Positions 16,878 to 26,101 of a stretch of DNA of 64,000 nucleotides are shown here, one piece after another. Origin of the DNA: Paraburkholderia hiiakae (GTDB lineage Bacteria > Pseudomonadota > Gammaproteobacteria > Burkholderiales > Burkholderiaceae); NCBI RefSeq assembly GCF_904848665.1, contig NZ_CAJHCQ010000028.1:1-64000 (forward strand), written 5' to 3'. Both the position numbers and the translations under genes were made by a program. The notes under the pieces are model-generated. The model made no database searches. It was not told the DNA's origin and saw only the letters and a list, made by a program, of their open reading frames with translations. Position 1 is the first letter of the stretch. The number at the start of each line of letters is the position of its first letter.

Positions 16878-17816
16878 ATGAACCCGATCGATCTCGCACA
16901 ACTGGTCTTCCTTGCCGCCCTATGGGGCGGGTCGTTTCTGTTCATCCGTGTCGGCGTGACCGATTTCGGCGTCGCGCCGCTGATGGCGCTGCGTGTTGGC
17001 ATCGGCGCGTTGTTCCTTCTGCTCGTGCTGTTCTCGCGGCGCCCCGCACGCGAAGCGCTCGGCACGTTGCGCGAACGCGCGTGGCCGCTCTTCGTCGTCG
17101 GCATCCTCAATTCGGCCGCGCCGTTCTGTCTCTTCGCGTGGGCCGAGCTCACGCTCTCCGCGGGCGTCACTTCCGTCATCAACGCGACCACGCCGCTGTG
17201 GGGTGCGGTCGTCGCGTATGTCTGGCTTAAGGACCGTCTGAGCCGGTTGCGTGTGGTCGGGCTGGCAATCGGCTTCGCGGGCGTGCTCGCGCTTGTCTGG
17301 GATCAGGTCGTGACGCACGCCGGCGACGGCGCTTCTTCCACGAGCGCTGCACTCGCCGCCCTTGCGGCGCTGGTCGCAGCGGCGCTGTACGGCGTCGCCG
17401 CGAGCTACACGAAGCGCCATCTCACGGGCGTCGATCCACTCACGGTCGCTGCCGGGACGATGACGGGCGCGACGCTCGTGCTCGCGCCGATCGCCTTGGT
17501 CACGTGGCCTGCCGCGCCCATCTCGATGCATGCGTGGGGCGCGGTGCTGTGCCTGGGCGTAGCGTGCACGGGTGTCGCTTATCTGTTGTTCTTCCGGCTG
17601 ATCGCAGCGGTGGGGCCGGCGCGCGCGATCACGGTGACGTTCGTGATCCCTATCTTTGGCATTCTGTGGGGCGCGCTCTTTCTCGGCGAGCGCGTTTCGA
17701 CGGGCATGGTCGAGGCGTGCGCGGCGATTCTCGTGGGCACGGCGCTCGCGACCGGCTTCGTGAAGCGCTTGCCGGGATTCCCCGCGCGCCACAGCGGAGC
17801 AGGCGCGGACCGCTAG
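16878..17816 (+). CDS. EamA/DMT family transporter
   Basis: A 312-residue inner-membrane protein with ten hydrophobic segments arranged as two EamA repeats (about 5-140 and 150-290). LAALWGGSFLFIRVGV opens the first repeat and the second ends LGERVSTGMVEACAAILVGTALATG, both standard for the drug/metabolite exporter superfamily. Members export amino acids, metabolites or toxic compounds; the substrate is unknown. It is a single gene convergent with the MFS gene. The 219 bp before it hold the tRNA-Pro terminator and no evident gene. Confidence 0.9.
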   Translation: MNPIDLAQLVFLAALWGGSFLFIRVGVTDFGVAPLMALRVGIGALFLLLVLFSRRPAREALGTLRERAWPLFVVGILNSAAPFCLFAWAELTLSAGVTSVINATTPLWGAVVAYVWLKDRLSRLRVVGLAIGFAGVLALVWDQVVTHAGDGASSTSAALAALAALVAAALYGVAASYTKRHLTGVDPLTVAAGTMTGATLVLAPIALVTWPAAPISMHAWGAVLCLGVACTGVAYLLFFRLIAAVGPARAITVTFVIPIFGILWGALFLGERVSTGMVEACAAILVGTALATGFVKRLPGFPARHSGAGADR

Positions 17817-17903
17817 CAGCACAGCGCCCGTAAACGCAGTGCCTTGCCAGGATCAACGAAATCGCGCGGCAATTGACGCCGCGCGTTTCGCATTCAAGCT
17901 CGC

Positions 17904-19298
17904 TCAAGCCGCCGCGCGCGGCACCGCTTTGACTTCCTTCTCACGACCGCTGCGACCGATCGGCAACGTCGCGACGATCATTGCCCCCAGCACGAGCAGC
18001 ACCGCGGAATAGATGAGCCCCGCCGCATAGCTGTGCGTCGCATCTTTAAGCCAGCCCACCACGAGCGGATTTGCCGCCGAGCTGATATTGCCGATCGCAT
18101 TGATCACGGCGATGCCTACCGCCCGCGCTTGCGGCGTGAACGCTTGGTCGGGCGTGGTCCAGAAGATCGACATCGCCGTGTACGACCCCGCCGATGCGAG
18201 GCACACGCCAAGCAGTTGCACGAGCGGCGCGCCGCCTTGCGCCGTCAACACGCAGCCAATCCCCGAGAGCAGCATCGGCGCGGCGAGGTGCCATTTGCGT
18301 TCCTGCCGCCGGTCCGAGCGGCGACCCCACGCGATCATCGCAACGATGGTGACGAGCTGCGGAATCGTCGCCACGAGGCCCACGGTGACGTTGCTCGCCC
18401 CGGCGCTGAAGCCCTTCACGATCAGCGGCGCCCACACTGCGACCATGGCGAGTGTGTTGACGAGGCAGAAGTACGCCGCCGCGAAGCGCAGGACCACCGG
18501 CGAGCGCAGTTGCTGCCAGAGGTTGCGCTCGCTCGCTGCGCGCGCCGTGGTCGAAGCGAAGGAATCGGCAGGCTCGGCAAGCGCCGCTTCGAGCGTGCGT
18601 TTTTCTTCCGCGCTGAGCCAGCGTGCGGCACGCGGTGTGTCGTCCAGATAGAAGAAGGCGACGCAGCCGAGCAGCGCTGCCGGCATGCCTTCGAGCACGA
18701 AGAGCCATTGCCAGCCGGCCAGTCCTGCATGGCCGTCGAGCTTGAGGATAAAACCCGAGACGGCGGAGCCGAGCGCGGCCGTCACGGGCATGGCGATCAT
18801 GAAGAGGGCATTCGCCCGTGCGCGCCACGCGCTTGGGAACCAGCAGGTGAGATAGAGCAGCATGCCGGGCAGGAAGCCTGCCTCGGTCACGCCAACCAGC
18901 ATGCGCAGCCAGTACAGCGTGGTGGCGTTGGTGGCGAACATCGTCGCGGTGGAGGCGAGGCCCCACGCAATCATGATGAAGCTGATCCATCGGCGTGCGC
19001 CGACGCGCGCGAGCATGAGATTGCCCGGAATGCCGCACGCGATATAGGCGACGTAGAAGAGGGTGGTGGCGAAGCCGAACTGCGTGCTCGACAGGCCGAG
19101 GTCCTTCATCATCGTCAGGCCCGCGAAGCCGATGTTGATGCGGTCGAGGAACGAGACGACAAACAGCAGGAACAGGAAGCCGAGCAAATGGCGCGAGACC
19201 TTGCGCGTAACTTGTTCGGTGGCGGCTGCGCAGTTTGACTGCGCTTGCGCGGACGTTTGCGGCACGCGTGAAGCATGCCCTTGCGGGATTGGGCTCAT
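17904..19298 (-). CDS. MFS transporter, anion:cation symporter (phthalate permease-like) family
   Basis: A 464-residue major facilitator with about 12 membrane segments. VSFLDRINIGFAGLTMMKDLG in helix 1 and the loop 2-3 region GARRWISFIMIAWG fit the ACS family (hexuronate, phthalate, tartrate and related organic anion uptake). The start at 19296-19298 has an excellent CAGGAGGAGACAC upstream; the frame remains open to 19367 but without similarity. An N-terminal extension of about 30 polar residues precedes helix 1. The gene is isolated, so the substrate cannot be inferred. Confidence 0.9.
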   Translation of the reverse strand: MSPIPQGHASRVPQTSAQAQSNCAAATEQVTRKVSRHLLGFLFLLFVVSFLDRINIGFAGLTMMKDLGLSSTQFGFATTLFYVAYIACGIPGNLMLARVGARRWISFIMIAWGLASTATMFATNATTLYWLRMLVGVTEAGFLPGMLLYLTCWFPSAWRARANALFMIAMPVTAALGSAVSGFILKLDGHAGLAGWQWLFVLEGMPAALLGCVAFFYLDDTPRAARWLSAEEKRTLEAALAEPADSFASTTARAASERNLWQQLRSPVVLRFAAAYFCLVNTLAMVAVWAPLIVKGFSAGASNVTVGLVATIPQLVTIVAMIAWGRRSDRRQERKWHLAAPMLLSGIGCVLTAQGGAPLVQLLGVCLASAGSYTAMSIFWTTPDQAFTPQARAVGIAVINAIGNISSAANPLVVGWLKDATHSYAAGLIYSAVLLVLGAMIVATLPIGRSGREKEVKAVPRAAA

Positions 19299-19935
19299 GT
19301 GTCTCCTCCTGGGCACCGGGGCGTGAGCGTGGCAAGGGTTATAGCGTTGTTGTTTGCCGCGAATCACAATTCATGCGGATTATGCGAGGGGCTCGCGCGC
19401 CGTCTGTCCTCAATTTGGGTACAGCTACGCAGTGCATTCGGCGGTGTTCGGGCATACCCCAGCCCGGGCGCCGCATGGGTTTTACTCAGCGGAATATCCA
19501 GACACCACGCGAATTGGAGAATCGCTATTCACGAATATGAACGCCCGTAAATCGAAAGACAGTAATCGAGGCGGATTCATTAGCAGGGTGAGCACGTATT
19601 TCGTAAATTTTTCCGTAAATACGCGGCCCACATCATTTACCGGCTTCAATAATCGAAAACTGAAAGGCGTCAGTCAGTGTTTATCAAGACGGAGAACCCT
19701 ACGGGGCGCGGCCTGTTAGCGTGCGAGCGAGCGCGTTCGGTTCTTCGACGCTAAACTGCGCTCTCATATACCCGTGGGTCATTGGTGAACATTGAAGTGC
19801 GATGGCATTTGTTCTGTCTAAATGACAAGTGCGCAGTGCATTTTGTATGGCATTTGCACGTACCCCGAGCCCGCGCAAATTGTGGTTGTGCCCGATGCAT
19901 GGCGTCATGCTGAGTCGATCAAGTCGGGGAAATAT
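19299..19935. other. 637-bp intergenic region, AT-richer than its surroundings
   Basis: No convincing gene. Much of 19540-19700 is visibly poorer in GC than the flanking coding DNA and contains three copies of CGTAAAT (around 19546, 19603 and 19615). Short open frames exist but have no ribosome-binding site or recognisable product. The MFS promoter must lie at its left edge and the PagL promoter at its right edge. Confidence 0.6.
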
Positions 19936-20505
19936 ATGAAAGTAAGAAGATTCGTCTGGTCGGCTCGTGCGGTGCGTGGGTCGCTCACCGCGCTTTGCGC
20001 GTTCGGCGCGGCCAGCGCGCAAGCGGACAACACGTTCGGCGTTCAGCTCGGAGCGGGTGTCGCGGACCACGACGTGAAAAAGCTCGACCTCGGTTTCGTG
20101 TGGGATCCGGGCCTGCAGTGGTGGCACATCGGCGGATATCACTTCACGTTGGTTGGGGAGGCGCACGTCGCATACTGGAAGCTGAACGCACCGGACGCTG
20201 TCTACTCCCATATCTGGGAATATGGCGTGACGCCCGTTTTTCGCTTCATCAAGGATACCGGCTGGTTCAAGCCCTTCATCGAGGCGGGCGTGGGTTTTCA
20301 CTTCCTCTCGCATGTGCGGCAAACGCCCGACCGCGCGACGTCGACGTCATTCCAGTTCGCGGATATGGTCGGCGTTGGCGCGCAGTTCGGCGAGCACGGG
20401 AATTACCAGGCGGGGTTCCGCTTCCAGCACTTGTCGAACGCGGATATCAAGGAACCGAATCCGGGTACGAACTTCAGTCAGATCTATTTCCAGTTCAACT
20501 TCTAG
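19936..20505 (+). CDS. Acyloxyacyl hydrolase / PagL-like lipid A 3-O-deacylase
   Basis: A 189-residue outer-membrane beta-barrel protein with a signal peptide (MKVRRFVWSARAVRGS, hydrophobic core, cleavage likely after ASAQA near residue 34). Alternating aromatic strands run to a C-terminal phenylalanine (YFQFNF), as in outer-membrane proteins. FRFQHLSNADIKEPNPG holds the His-Ser pair (HLS) of the PagL active site. PagL removes the 3-O acyl chain from lipid A. The start at 19936 follows GGGGAAATAT. AT-richer upstream DNA suggests possible transfer. Membership of the family is well supported; in vivo activity is inference. Confidence 0.82.
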   Translation: MKVRRFVWSARAVRGSLTALCAFGAASAQADNTFGVQLGAGVADHDVKKLDLGFVWDPGLQWWHIGGYHFTLVGEAHVAYWKLNAPDAVYSHIWEYGVTPVFRFIKDTGWFKPFIEAGVGFHFLSHVRQTPDRATSTSFQFADMVGVGAQFGEHGNYQAGFRFQHLSNADIKEPNPGTNFSQIYFQFNF

Positions 20506-20621
20506 GGCGGCAGCGGGCGTGCCGGTGTACGGGCACGTGAAAAGACGCGTGCTAGAATTTTTTGCATGCCGTCCGTCCCGCGACGCTTGTTCGACGTACT
20601 TCCGAGTGCATGGAGGTTCCC

Positions 20622-20942
20622 ATGCCCGCAGGCAGTCAACTCACGCTTTACACGAGCCGCAAGCACAAGAAGGGCCACAAGTCGGCGGTCTCGTGGATCA
20701 TCGACGCCGCGCGTGCGCAGGGTGTCTTCGGCGTCACCGTGCTGGAAGGTTACGAGGGCCTCGATGCCCACGGAAAGATGCACGCCGCCCACTTCTTCGA
20801 TCTGGCCGACGAGCCCACTGTGGTGCTGATCGTCGCCGACGAGCCCTCCATCGACGCACTCCTCGTCACGCTGGAAGCGGGAGGCGTCGAACTCTTCTAT
20901 ACGCGCTCGGCAATTGACTACGGCCGGCTCGGCGGCGTCTGA
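20622..20942 (+). CDS. DUF190 domain-containing PII-like protein
   Basis: A 106-residue protein of the DUF190 family, whose structures resemble PII signalling proteins. It starts MPAGSQLTLYTSRKHKKGHKS and includes GVFGVTVLEGYEGLDAHGKMH and VVLIVADEP. Such proteins often neighbour the CrcB fluoride channel, but no crcB is visible here. The start at 20622 has TGGAGGTTCCC upstream. Function unknown. Confidence 0.8.
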   Translation: MPAGSQLTLYTSRKHKKGHKSAVSWIIDAARAQGVFGVTVLEGYEGLDAHGKMHAAHFFDLADEPTVVLIVADEPSIDALLVTLEAGGVELFYTRSAIDYGRLGGV

Positions 20943-21116
20943 ACGGCAGCGTCTTCAAGGCACGCTGCTGCAGGCCACCCCGTCACGCGAGTTCCGGTGG
21001 ATTTGCGCAACCCGTTACACTGTGGGTATTGGTGCGGTGCACCACGCGTTGCGCCGCATGACCGGCATTTTCCATAGCGACACGCCGGCGTCGCAGACAA
21101 GGAGTGAGGACGAGGC

Positions 21117-21977
21117 ATGGCAATCGAATCGGTAGGGATCGTGGGCGCAGGCACGATGGGCAACGGCATCGCCCAGGCGGTGGCGGTGGCGGGGCTCAAG
21201 GCGGTGATGATCGACGTCACCGATGCGGCGCTCGCCAAGGGCGTCGCCACGCTCACACACAGCCTCGATCGGCTCGTCTCGAAGGGCAAGCTCGAAGCCG
21301 GCGCGCGCGACGCCGCGCTCGCCCGCATCGAAACGGCCACCGACTACCAGCGTCTCGCGAGCGTCGATCTCGTGATCGAGGCGGCGACCGAGAACGCCGA
21401 GCTCAAGACGCGCATTCTCAAGCAGATCGAGGCCGCGGCCCGCCCCGACGCGATCATCGCGTCGAACACTTCGTCGATCTCGATCACGGCGCTCGCGACC
21501 ACGCTCGCCGACCCGTCGCGCTTTATCGGCATGCACTTCTTCAACCCGGTGCCGATGATGCCGCTCGTCGAGGTCATTCGCGGTCTGCAGACGCGCGCGG
21601 ATGTGGCCGAGTCGGTGCGCGAAATGGCGCTGCGCCTCGAGAAGACGCCGATCGCCGTGAAGAACGCGCCGGGTTTCGTGGTGAACCGCATTCTGGTGCC
21701 GATGATCAACGAAGCGTTCTTCGTGCTCGCGGAAGGCATTGCGAGCGCCGAGGAAATCGACGCGGGCATGAAGCTCGGCGCCAATCATCCGATCGGCCCG
21801 CTCGCGCTGGCGGACCTGATCGGGCTCGACGTCTGTCTTTCGGTGATGGACGTGTTCCTGAAGGACTTCGGCGACTCGAAGTATCGTGCGTGCCCGCTGC
21901 TGCGCGAGATGGTCGCGGCGGGCCAGCTCGGCCGCAAAACTGGCCGCGGCGTGTATCAGTACGACAAAGTCTCCTGA
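21117..21977 (+). CDS. 3-hydroxybutyryl-CoA dehydrogenase
   Basis: A 286-residue NAD(P)-dependent L-3-hydroxyacyl-CoA dehydrogenase. N-terminal Rossmann domain (VGIVGAGTMGNGIAQ, residues about 6-20), NTSSISIT near 119, catalytic His in MHFFNPVPMMPLVEV near 140 with the partner Glu in the same motif, and the C-terminal dimerisation domain (GFVVNRILVPMINEA to GRKTGRGVYQY). The single-domain size fits Hbd/PaaH-type enzymes rather than the fused FadB. It acts in butanoate/PHB or aromatic-acid degradation. The ribosome-binding site is AAGGAGTGAGGACGAGGC. Confidence 0.92.
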   Translation: MAIESVGIVGAGTMGNGIAQAVAVAGLKAVMIDVTDAALAKGVATLTHSLDRLVSKGKLEAGARDAALARIETATDYQRLASVDLVIEAATENAELKTRILKQIEAAARPDAIIASNTSSISITALATTLADPSRFIGMHFFNPVPMMPLVEVIRGLQTRADVAESVREMALRLEKTPIAVKNAPGFVVNRILVPMINEAFFVLAEGIASAEEIDAGMKLGANHPIGPLALADLIGLDVCLSVMDVFLKDFGDSKYRACPLLREMVAAGQLGRKTGRGVYQYDKVS

Positions 21978-21996
21978 AGTTTGCGCCCGGCTGCCT

Positions 21997-23097
21997 TCAG
22001 GCGAGCACGCTCACGCGGTATTGCGTGATTTGCTGATACGTCTTGCCGGGCTGCAGCACCACTTCGTCGCGCGCGGGCGCTTCCATGTTGATCTGGTTCG
22101 GGAAGCCGCCCGCTTCGAGGCACAGCCCCGCATAGCGCGCGCACGTCGCGCCACGGCGTCCCGGCTGTCCTTCCAGATAATTCCCCGTATAAAGCTGCAG
22201 ACCGCGCTGGTCGGTCGAGACGGCGAGTTCGCGCCCGCTGCCCGGCTCGTACACGCGTGCGACCGGCCGCACGGGCCAGCGGCCCGGCGCGGCGTGCAGC
22301 GTGCCCGCCGTGCTCTCGGGCGCGCGCAGTACGTAGCAGTGGTCGAAACCATGCGCGCGTTCGAGCTGGGTGTGCGGCCAGTCGAGCCGCGCACCGAGCG
22401 GCGCGCCGTGACGAAAGTCGAAGGCGCTGCCCGAGACATCGGTAATGCGCACGGGAATCAACTGAGGATCGACTTCGAGGAAGGCATCGGCGTCGATCGT
22501 CAGCACGTGGCCGCGAATGTCCGGGCTCGTTTCGCCGGAGAGGTTGAAGTAGCCGTGGCTCGTGAGATTGAGGGGCGTGGGCGCATCGCTCACGCCCTCG
22601 TATTCGAGCGTGAGCGTGCCATCGTCGTCGAGCGTATAGCGCACCTGCACGCTCACGTTGCCCGGAAAACCGCCATCGCCTTCGGGCGAATCGAGCCGCA
22701 GCACCAGCGAGCCCCGATCCTCTTCCACCTGCCACATCTGCCGGTGAAAGCCGTTCGCGCCGCCATGCAGCAGATTGCCGTTCTCGTTGCGATCGAGCGG
22801 ATAGTCGATCCCGTCCAGCGTGAAGTGCGCACCCGCGATGCGGTTGGCCCAGCGCCCAACCAGGGCGCCCATGTACGTGGTGGCGGCGAGATACTCCGCG
22901 GGCGTGTCGTGGCCGAGCATGATGTCTGCGAGGCGGCCGGCGCGATCGGGGGCGAGCCATGAGACGAGCGTCGCGCCAAGGTCGCTGACCGTCACCTTCA
23001 TGCCCTGCGCGTTGCGCAACGTGTAGAGCCGCACGGCGTCGCCGCCGGGCAGGGCGCCCCACGGTTCGGAAGTCAGATAGGCAGCAAGAGTGTTCAT
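21997..23097 (-). CDS. galM: Aldose 1-epimerase (galactose mutarotase)
   Basis: A 366-residue cytosolic mutarotase that interconverts alpha and beta anomers of aldoses. Seen: VSDLGATLVSWLAPD, the substrate loop GRWANRIAGA, HGGANGFHRQMW and LNLTSHGYFNLSGE with the active-site histidines, and the catalytic glutamate in GLCLEAGGFPNQIN. It lies directly downstream of xylR on the same strand (57 bp), so it probably belongs to the xylose locus and feeds XylA with the alpha-pyranose; that role is inference. Confidence 0.93.
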   Translation of the reverse strand: MNTLAAYLTSEPWGALPGGDAVRLYTLRNAQGMKVTVSDLGATLVSWLAPDRAGRLADIMLGHDTPAEYLAATTYMGALVGRWANRIAGAHFTLDGIDYPLDRNENGNLLHGGANGFHRQMWQVEEDRGSLVLRLDSPEGDGGFPGNVSVQVRYTLDDDGTLTLEYEGVSDAPTPLNLTSHGYFNLSGETSPDIRGHVLTIDADAFLEVDPQLIPVRITDVSGSAFDFRHGAPLGARLDWPHTQLERAHGFDHCYVLRAPESTAGTLHAAPGRWPVRPVARVYEPGSGRELAVSTDQRGLQLYTGNYLEGQPGRRGATCARYAGLCLEAGGFPNQINMEAPARDEVVLQPGKTYQQITQYRVSVLA

Positions 23098-23154
23098 GGG
23101 GTGAAGAGAACGTATGAAGAAAGCGTGATTGTCCGGGTGGCCGAAGCCGCTTTA

Positions 23155-24366
23155 TCAAGTGGACAGGCGCCCGCCGGAAGCGTTCGCGACACTGTCCTGA
23201 TATTCGCGCGGCGTGCATCCCAGCTCACGGCGGAATACGGCATACATGTACTGCAGCGACGTGAATCCGCAGCGGATTGCCACCTCCGCGCTCGAAGCGT
23301 CGCGGCTCGCGAGCATCGCCTTCGCGGCGTCCAGCTTGTGGCGCAAGATTTCCTGGTGGACCGTGCACTGGAGTTCACGCCGGAAATATTCTTCCAGCGA
23401 CGAGCGCGACACGCCCACGTAGTCGGCCACCTGCTCGGTCTTGATGCCCTGGCATGCGTACTGGCGGATGAAGTGACGTGCGCGCATGACATGCGGGCTC
23501 GACAACGGTTCATGCCGGGTCGATTCGAGCACATTGATGCCGACGGGCGGAACCAGAATGCGTTGTCCCGGAAAACGTGCGCCGCGAAGCATCTGGTGCA
23601 GCAAGTGGGCGGCCGTCTTGCCCATTTCCTCAGTGCCCTGAATGACCGACGAGAGCGGAATACGCGTGAGCGTGCGAGTGAGCGGATCGTTGTCGATGCC
23701 GATAATCGCCACCTGCTCGGGCACAGCAATGCCGTGAATCAGGCATGCCTGGAGCAAATGCCTTGCCCGGGCATCGGTCACGGCGATCACCCCCACGGGC
23801 TTGGGCAGGCTGTGCAGCCACGCGCTCAACTGTTCGATGTGCTGGTTCCAGGCACTGGCGCTGGTCGCTTGGCCCCGGTAGATCGGCGCCTGCAAGCCTT
23901 CTTCCCGGGCGATCGCCTGGAACGCGAGTTCGCGCTCCTGCGCCCAGCGGTTTTCCTGCGCGACGGGCAGGCTGTACATCGCGAGATTCGGCAGGCCTGC
24001 ACCGATCAGATGCGTCCACGCGAGCGAGACCAGTTTGCGGTTGTCGGTCGCGATATAGGGCACGTCGGCAGGGTATTGGCCGGCATCTTCGAACGACGAG
24101 CCCACGGCGACCACCGGCAGCGGGCAGCCACGCAGGGCGTCGGCCACGGCGGGGTCGTCGAAGTCGGCGATGATGCCGTCCCCGTCGAAGCGCTCGATGC
24201 CCGCGAGTCGGCAGCGGAAGTCTTCTTCGAGAAAGAGGTCCCAGGCTACACGTGTGGAGCGCAGATAGTGGCCAATCCCCGCAATGATCTCGCGGTCGTA
24301 CACCTTATTCGCGTTGAAGAGCAGTGCGATGCGGTGGGGCGTCTGGGAAACGGGGGCACGGGTCAT
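23155..24366 (-). CDS. xylR: XylR family AraC-type transcriptional regulator
   Basis: A 403-residue regulator with an N-terminal periplasmic-binding-protein/LacI-like ligand domain (about 10-280: RIALLFNANKVYDREIIAGIG, then DGDGIIADFDDPAVAD) and a C-terminal AraC double helix-turn-helix (about 300-395: VADYVGVSRSSLEEYFRREL and VAIRCGFTSLQYMYAVFRRE). This architecture is that of E. coli XylR, the D-xylose-responsive activator. It is transcribed divergently from xylA across a 311-bp control region. The start is the ATG at 24364-24366; the upstream frame is not family-like. Confidence 0.92.
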   Translation of the reverse strand: MTRAPVSQTPHRIALLFNANKVYDREIIAGIGHYLRSTRVAWDLFLEEDFRCRLAGIERFDGDGIIADFDDPAVADALRGCPLPVVAVGSSFEDAGQYPADVPYIATDNRKLVSLAWTHLIGAGLPNLAMYSLPVAQENRWAQERELAFQAIAREEGLQAPIYRGQATSASAWNQHIEQLSAWLHSLPKPVGVIAVTDARARHLLQACLIHGIAVPEQVAIIGIDNDPLTRTLTRIPLSSVIQGTEEMGKTAAHLLHQMLRGARFPGQRILVPPVGINVLESTRHEPLSSPHVMRARHFIRQYACQGIKTEQVADYVGVSRSSLEEYFRRELQCTVHQEILRHKLDAAKAMLASRDASSAEVAIRCGFTSLQYMYAVFRRELGCTPREYQDSVANASGGRLST

Positions 24367-24677
24367 GTCGTTATCAGCGGCTGTTCGCCCGGCGCGCATC
24401 GCCTGCGGAAAACCGCCATGTCTCCAGTTCGGGCGCGGTGCGCGCAAATGAGCGCCGCGCTACGATGTCTTTCGCGCCGGCGGCGCGTCGTTTTAAGCGC
24501 CCGGCTATTTTAGGCCCACATTCGGGTTCGCGGGCGCACCGGCCGCGCCAGTCGGCAGGAAACATTAGGGGTCTCACGCAATTTCGCAATTGCCGCGCTT
24601 TGCGCGTCACGGGCAGTATGGCGTCACACAGAGTGATGCACGCTGCGCCGCTGCGCTGCAACAACATTGGAGACATC
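24367..24677. promoter_or_regulatory. Divergent xylR-xylA control region
   Basis: The 311 bp between divergent xylR and xylA. It contains AACATTAG (24561-24568) and, 24 bp on, the palindrome GCAATT-TCGC-AATTGC (24578-24593). A matching pair with identical spacing lies before xylB (26022-26054). By position and repetition this is the best candidate for XylR binding. CRP-like or other sites were not evident. Confidence 0.6.
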
Positions 24678-26000
24678 ATGTCGTACTTCGAACATATCCC
24701 AGCGATTCGATACGAAGGACCGCAGTCGGACAACCCGCTTGCGTACCATCACTACGACCGTACCAAAAAGGTGCTCGGCAAGACGCTCGAAGAGCATCTG
24801 CGCATTGCGGTGTGCTATTGGCACTCGTTCGTCTGGCCCGGCAACGATATTTTCGGGCAGGGAGCGTTTCACCGGCCGTGGCAGCAGCCCGGCGACGCCA
24901 TGGAGCGCGCGCGCCAGAAGGCCGATGCAGCGTTCGAATTTTTCTCGAAGCTCGGCACACCTTATTACACGTTCCACGACACCGATGTGGCTCCGGAAGG
25001 CAAGGATCTGAAGGACTACACGGAAAACTTCAAGCGCATGGTCGACTACCTCGGCGAGCGCCAGCAGGCGAGCGGCGTGAAGCTGCTGTGGGGCACCGCG
25101 AACCTGTTTTCGAATCCGCGCTACGCGGGCGGCGCCGCGACGAACCCCAACCCCGAAGTCTTTGCGTATGCGGCCACTCAGGTTTGTCATGCGCTCGACG
25201 CAACGCGCAAGCTGGGCGGCGAGAACTATGTGCTGTGGGGCGGCCGCGAAGGCTACGATACGCTGCTCAATACCGACCTCAAGCGTGAGCGCGAACAGTT
25301 CGCGCGTTTCCTTTCGATGGTGGTCGAGCACAAGCATCGCACCGGCTTCACCGGCACGCTGCTGATCGAGCCGAAGCCACAGGAGCCGACCAAGCATCAG
25401 TACGACTACGATGTCGCCACGGTGCACGGCTTTCTCACGCAATACGGTTTGCAGAACGAAATCCGCGTGAATATCGAGGCAAATCACGCGACGCTCGCGG
25501 GCCATTCATTCCAGCACGAAATTGCGTCGGCGTTCGCGCTGGGCGTGTTCGGCAGCGTCGACGCGAATCGCGGCGATCCGCAAAACGGCTGGGACACCGA
25601 CCAGTTCCCGAACAGCGTCGAAGAACTCACGCTCGCGTTCTACGAGATCCTGCGCCACGGCGGCTTTACGACGGGCGGCATGAACTTCGATGCGAAGGTG
25701 CGCCGCGCAAGCGTCGATCCGGAAGACATGTTCTACGGCCACGTGGGCGCGATCGACGTGCTCGCGCTTGCGCTTGAGCGCGGTGCGGCGCTCGTGGAAA
25801 ACGACCGGCTCGAGCAGTTCCGCAGCCAGCGCTACGCAGGCTGGGACAGCGAGTTCGGCCGCAAGATTCTCGCGGGCGGCTATTCGCTTTCGTCGCTCGC
25901 CACCGACGCACTCGCGCACGACATGAATCCGCAGCACGCGAGCGGCCAGCAGGAGCGCCTCGAGAATGTCGTGAACCAGGCGATCTACGGCCAGCGCTAG
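24678..26000 (+). CDS. xylA: Xylose isomerase
   Basis: A 440-residue isomerase converting D-xylose to D-xylulose, the usual length for the proteobacterial group. FHDTDVAPEG carries the catalytic histidine pair with Asp, IEPKPQEPTKHQYDYD and NIEANHATLAGHSFQHE supply metal ligands, and DANRGDPQNGWDTDQFP completes the binuclear metal site. The start ATG at 24678 follows CATTGGAGACATC. First gene of the xylABFGH run. Confidence 0.97.
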   Translation: MSYFEHIPAIRYEGPQSDNPLAYHHYDRTKKVLGKTLEEHLRIAVCYWHSFVWPGNDIFGQGAFHRPWQQPGDAMERARQKADAAFEFFSKLGTPYYTFHDTDVAPEGKDLKDYTENFKRMVDYLGERQQASGVKLLWGTANLFSNPRYAGGAATNPNPEVFAYAATQVCHALDATRKLGGENYVLWGGREGYDTLLNTDLKREREQFARFLSMVVEHKHRTGFTGTLLIEPKPQEPTKHQYDYDVATVHGFLTQYGLQNEIRVNIEANHATLAGHSFQHEIASAFALGVFGSVDANRGDPQNGWDTDQFPNSVEELTLAFYEILRHGGFTTGGMNFDAKVRRASVDPEDMFYGHVGAIDVLALALERGAALVENDRLEQFRSQRYAGWDSEFGRKILAGGYSLSSLATDALAHDMNPQHASGQQERLENVVNQAIYGQR

Positions 26001-26021
26001 CCGTGCCACGGCGCGCGAAAA

Positions 26022-26055
26022 AACATTAGCGCGCGCCGTCAAATTCGCAATTGCG
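26022..26055 (+). promoter_or_regulatory. Second copy of the xyl repeat element, before xylB
   Basis: AACATTAG (26022-26029) followed after the same distance as in the xylA promoter by ATTCGCAATTGC (26043-26054). The two copies share both blocks and the 24-bp offset between them, while the DNA between is different. It lies between the xylA stop and the xylB start. Probable regulator-binding site; the protein is inferred to be XylR. Confidence 0.55.
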
Positions 26056-26101
26056 CCGTCTGCCACAGAAGGCAAACTGGCGCAAAAAGAAGGACGGAGA
26101 C

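Noticed and set aside
19354..19719. A 121-codon frame in the AT-richer spacer
   Set aside because: No ribosome-binding site, no domain, and it overlaps other equally poor frames.
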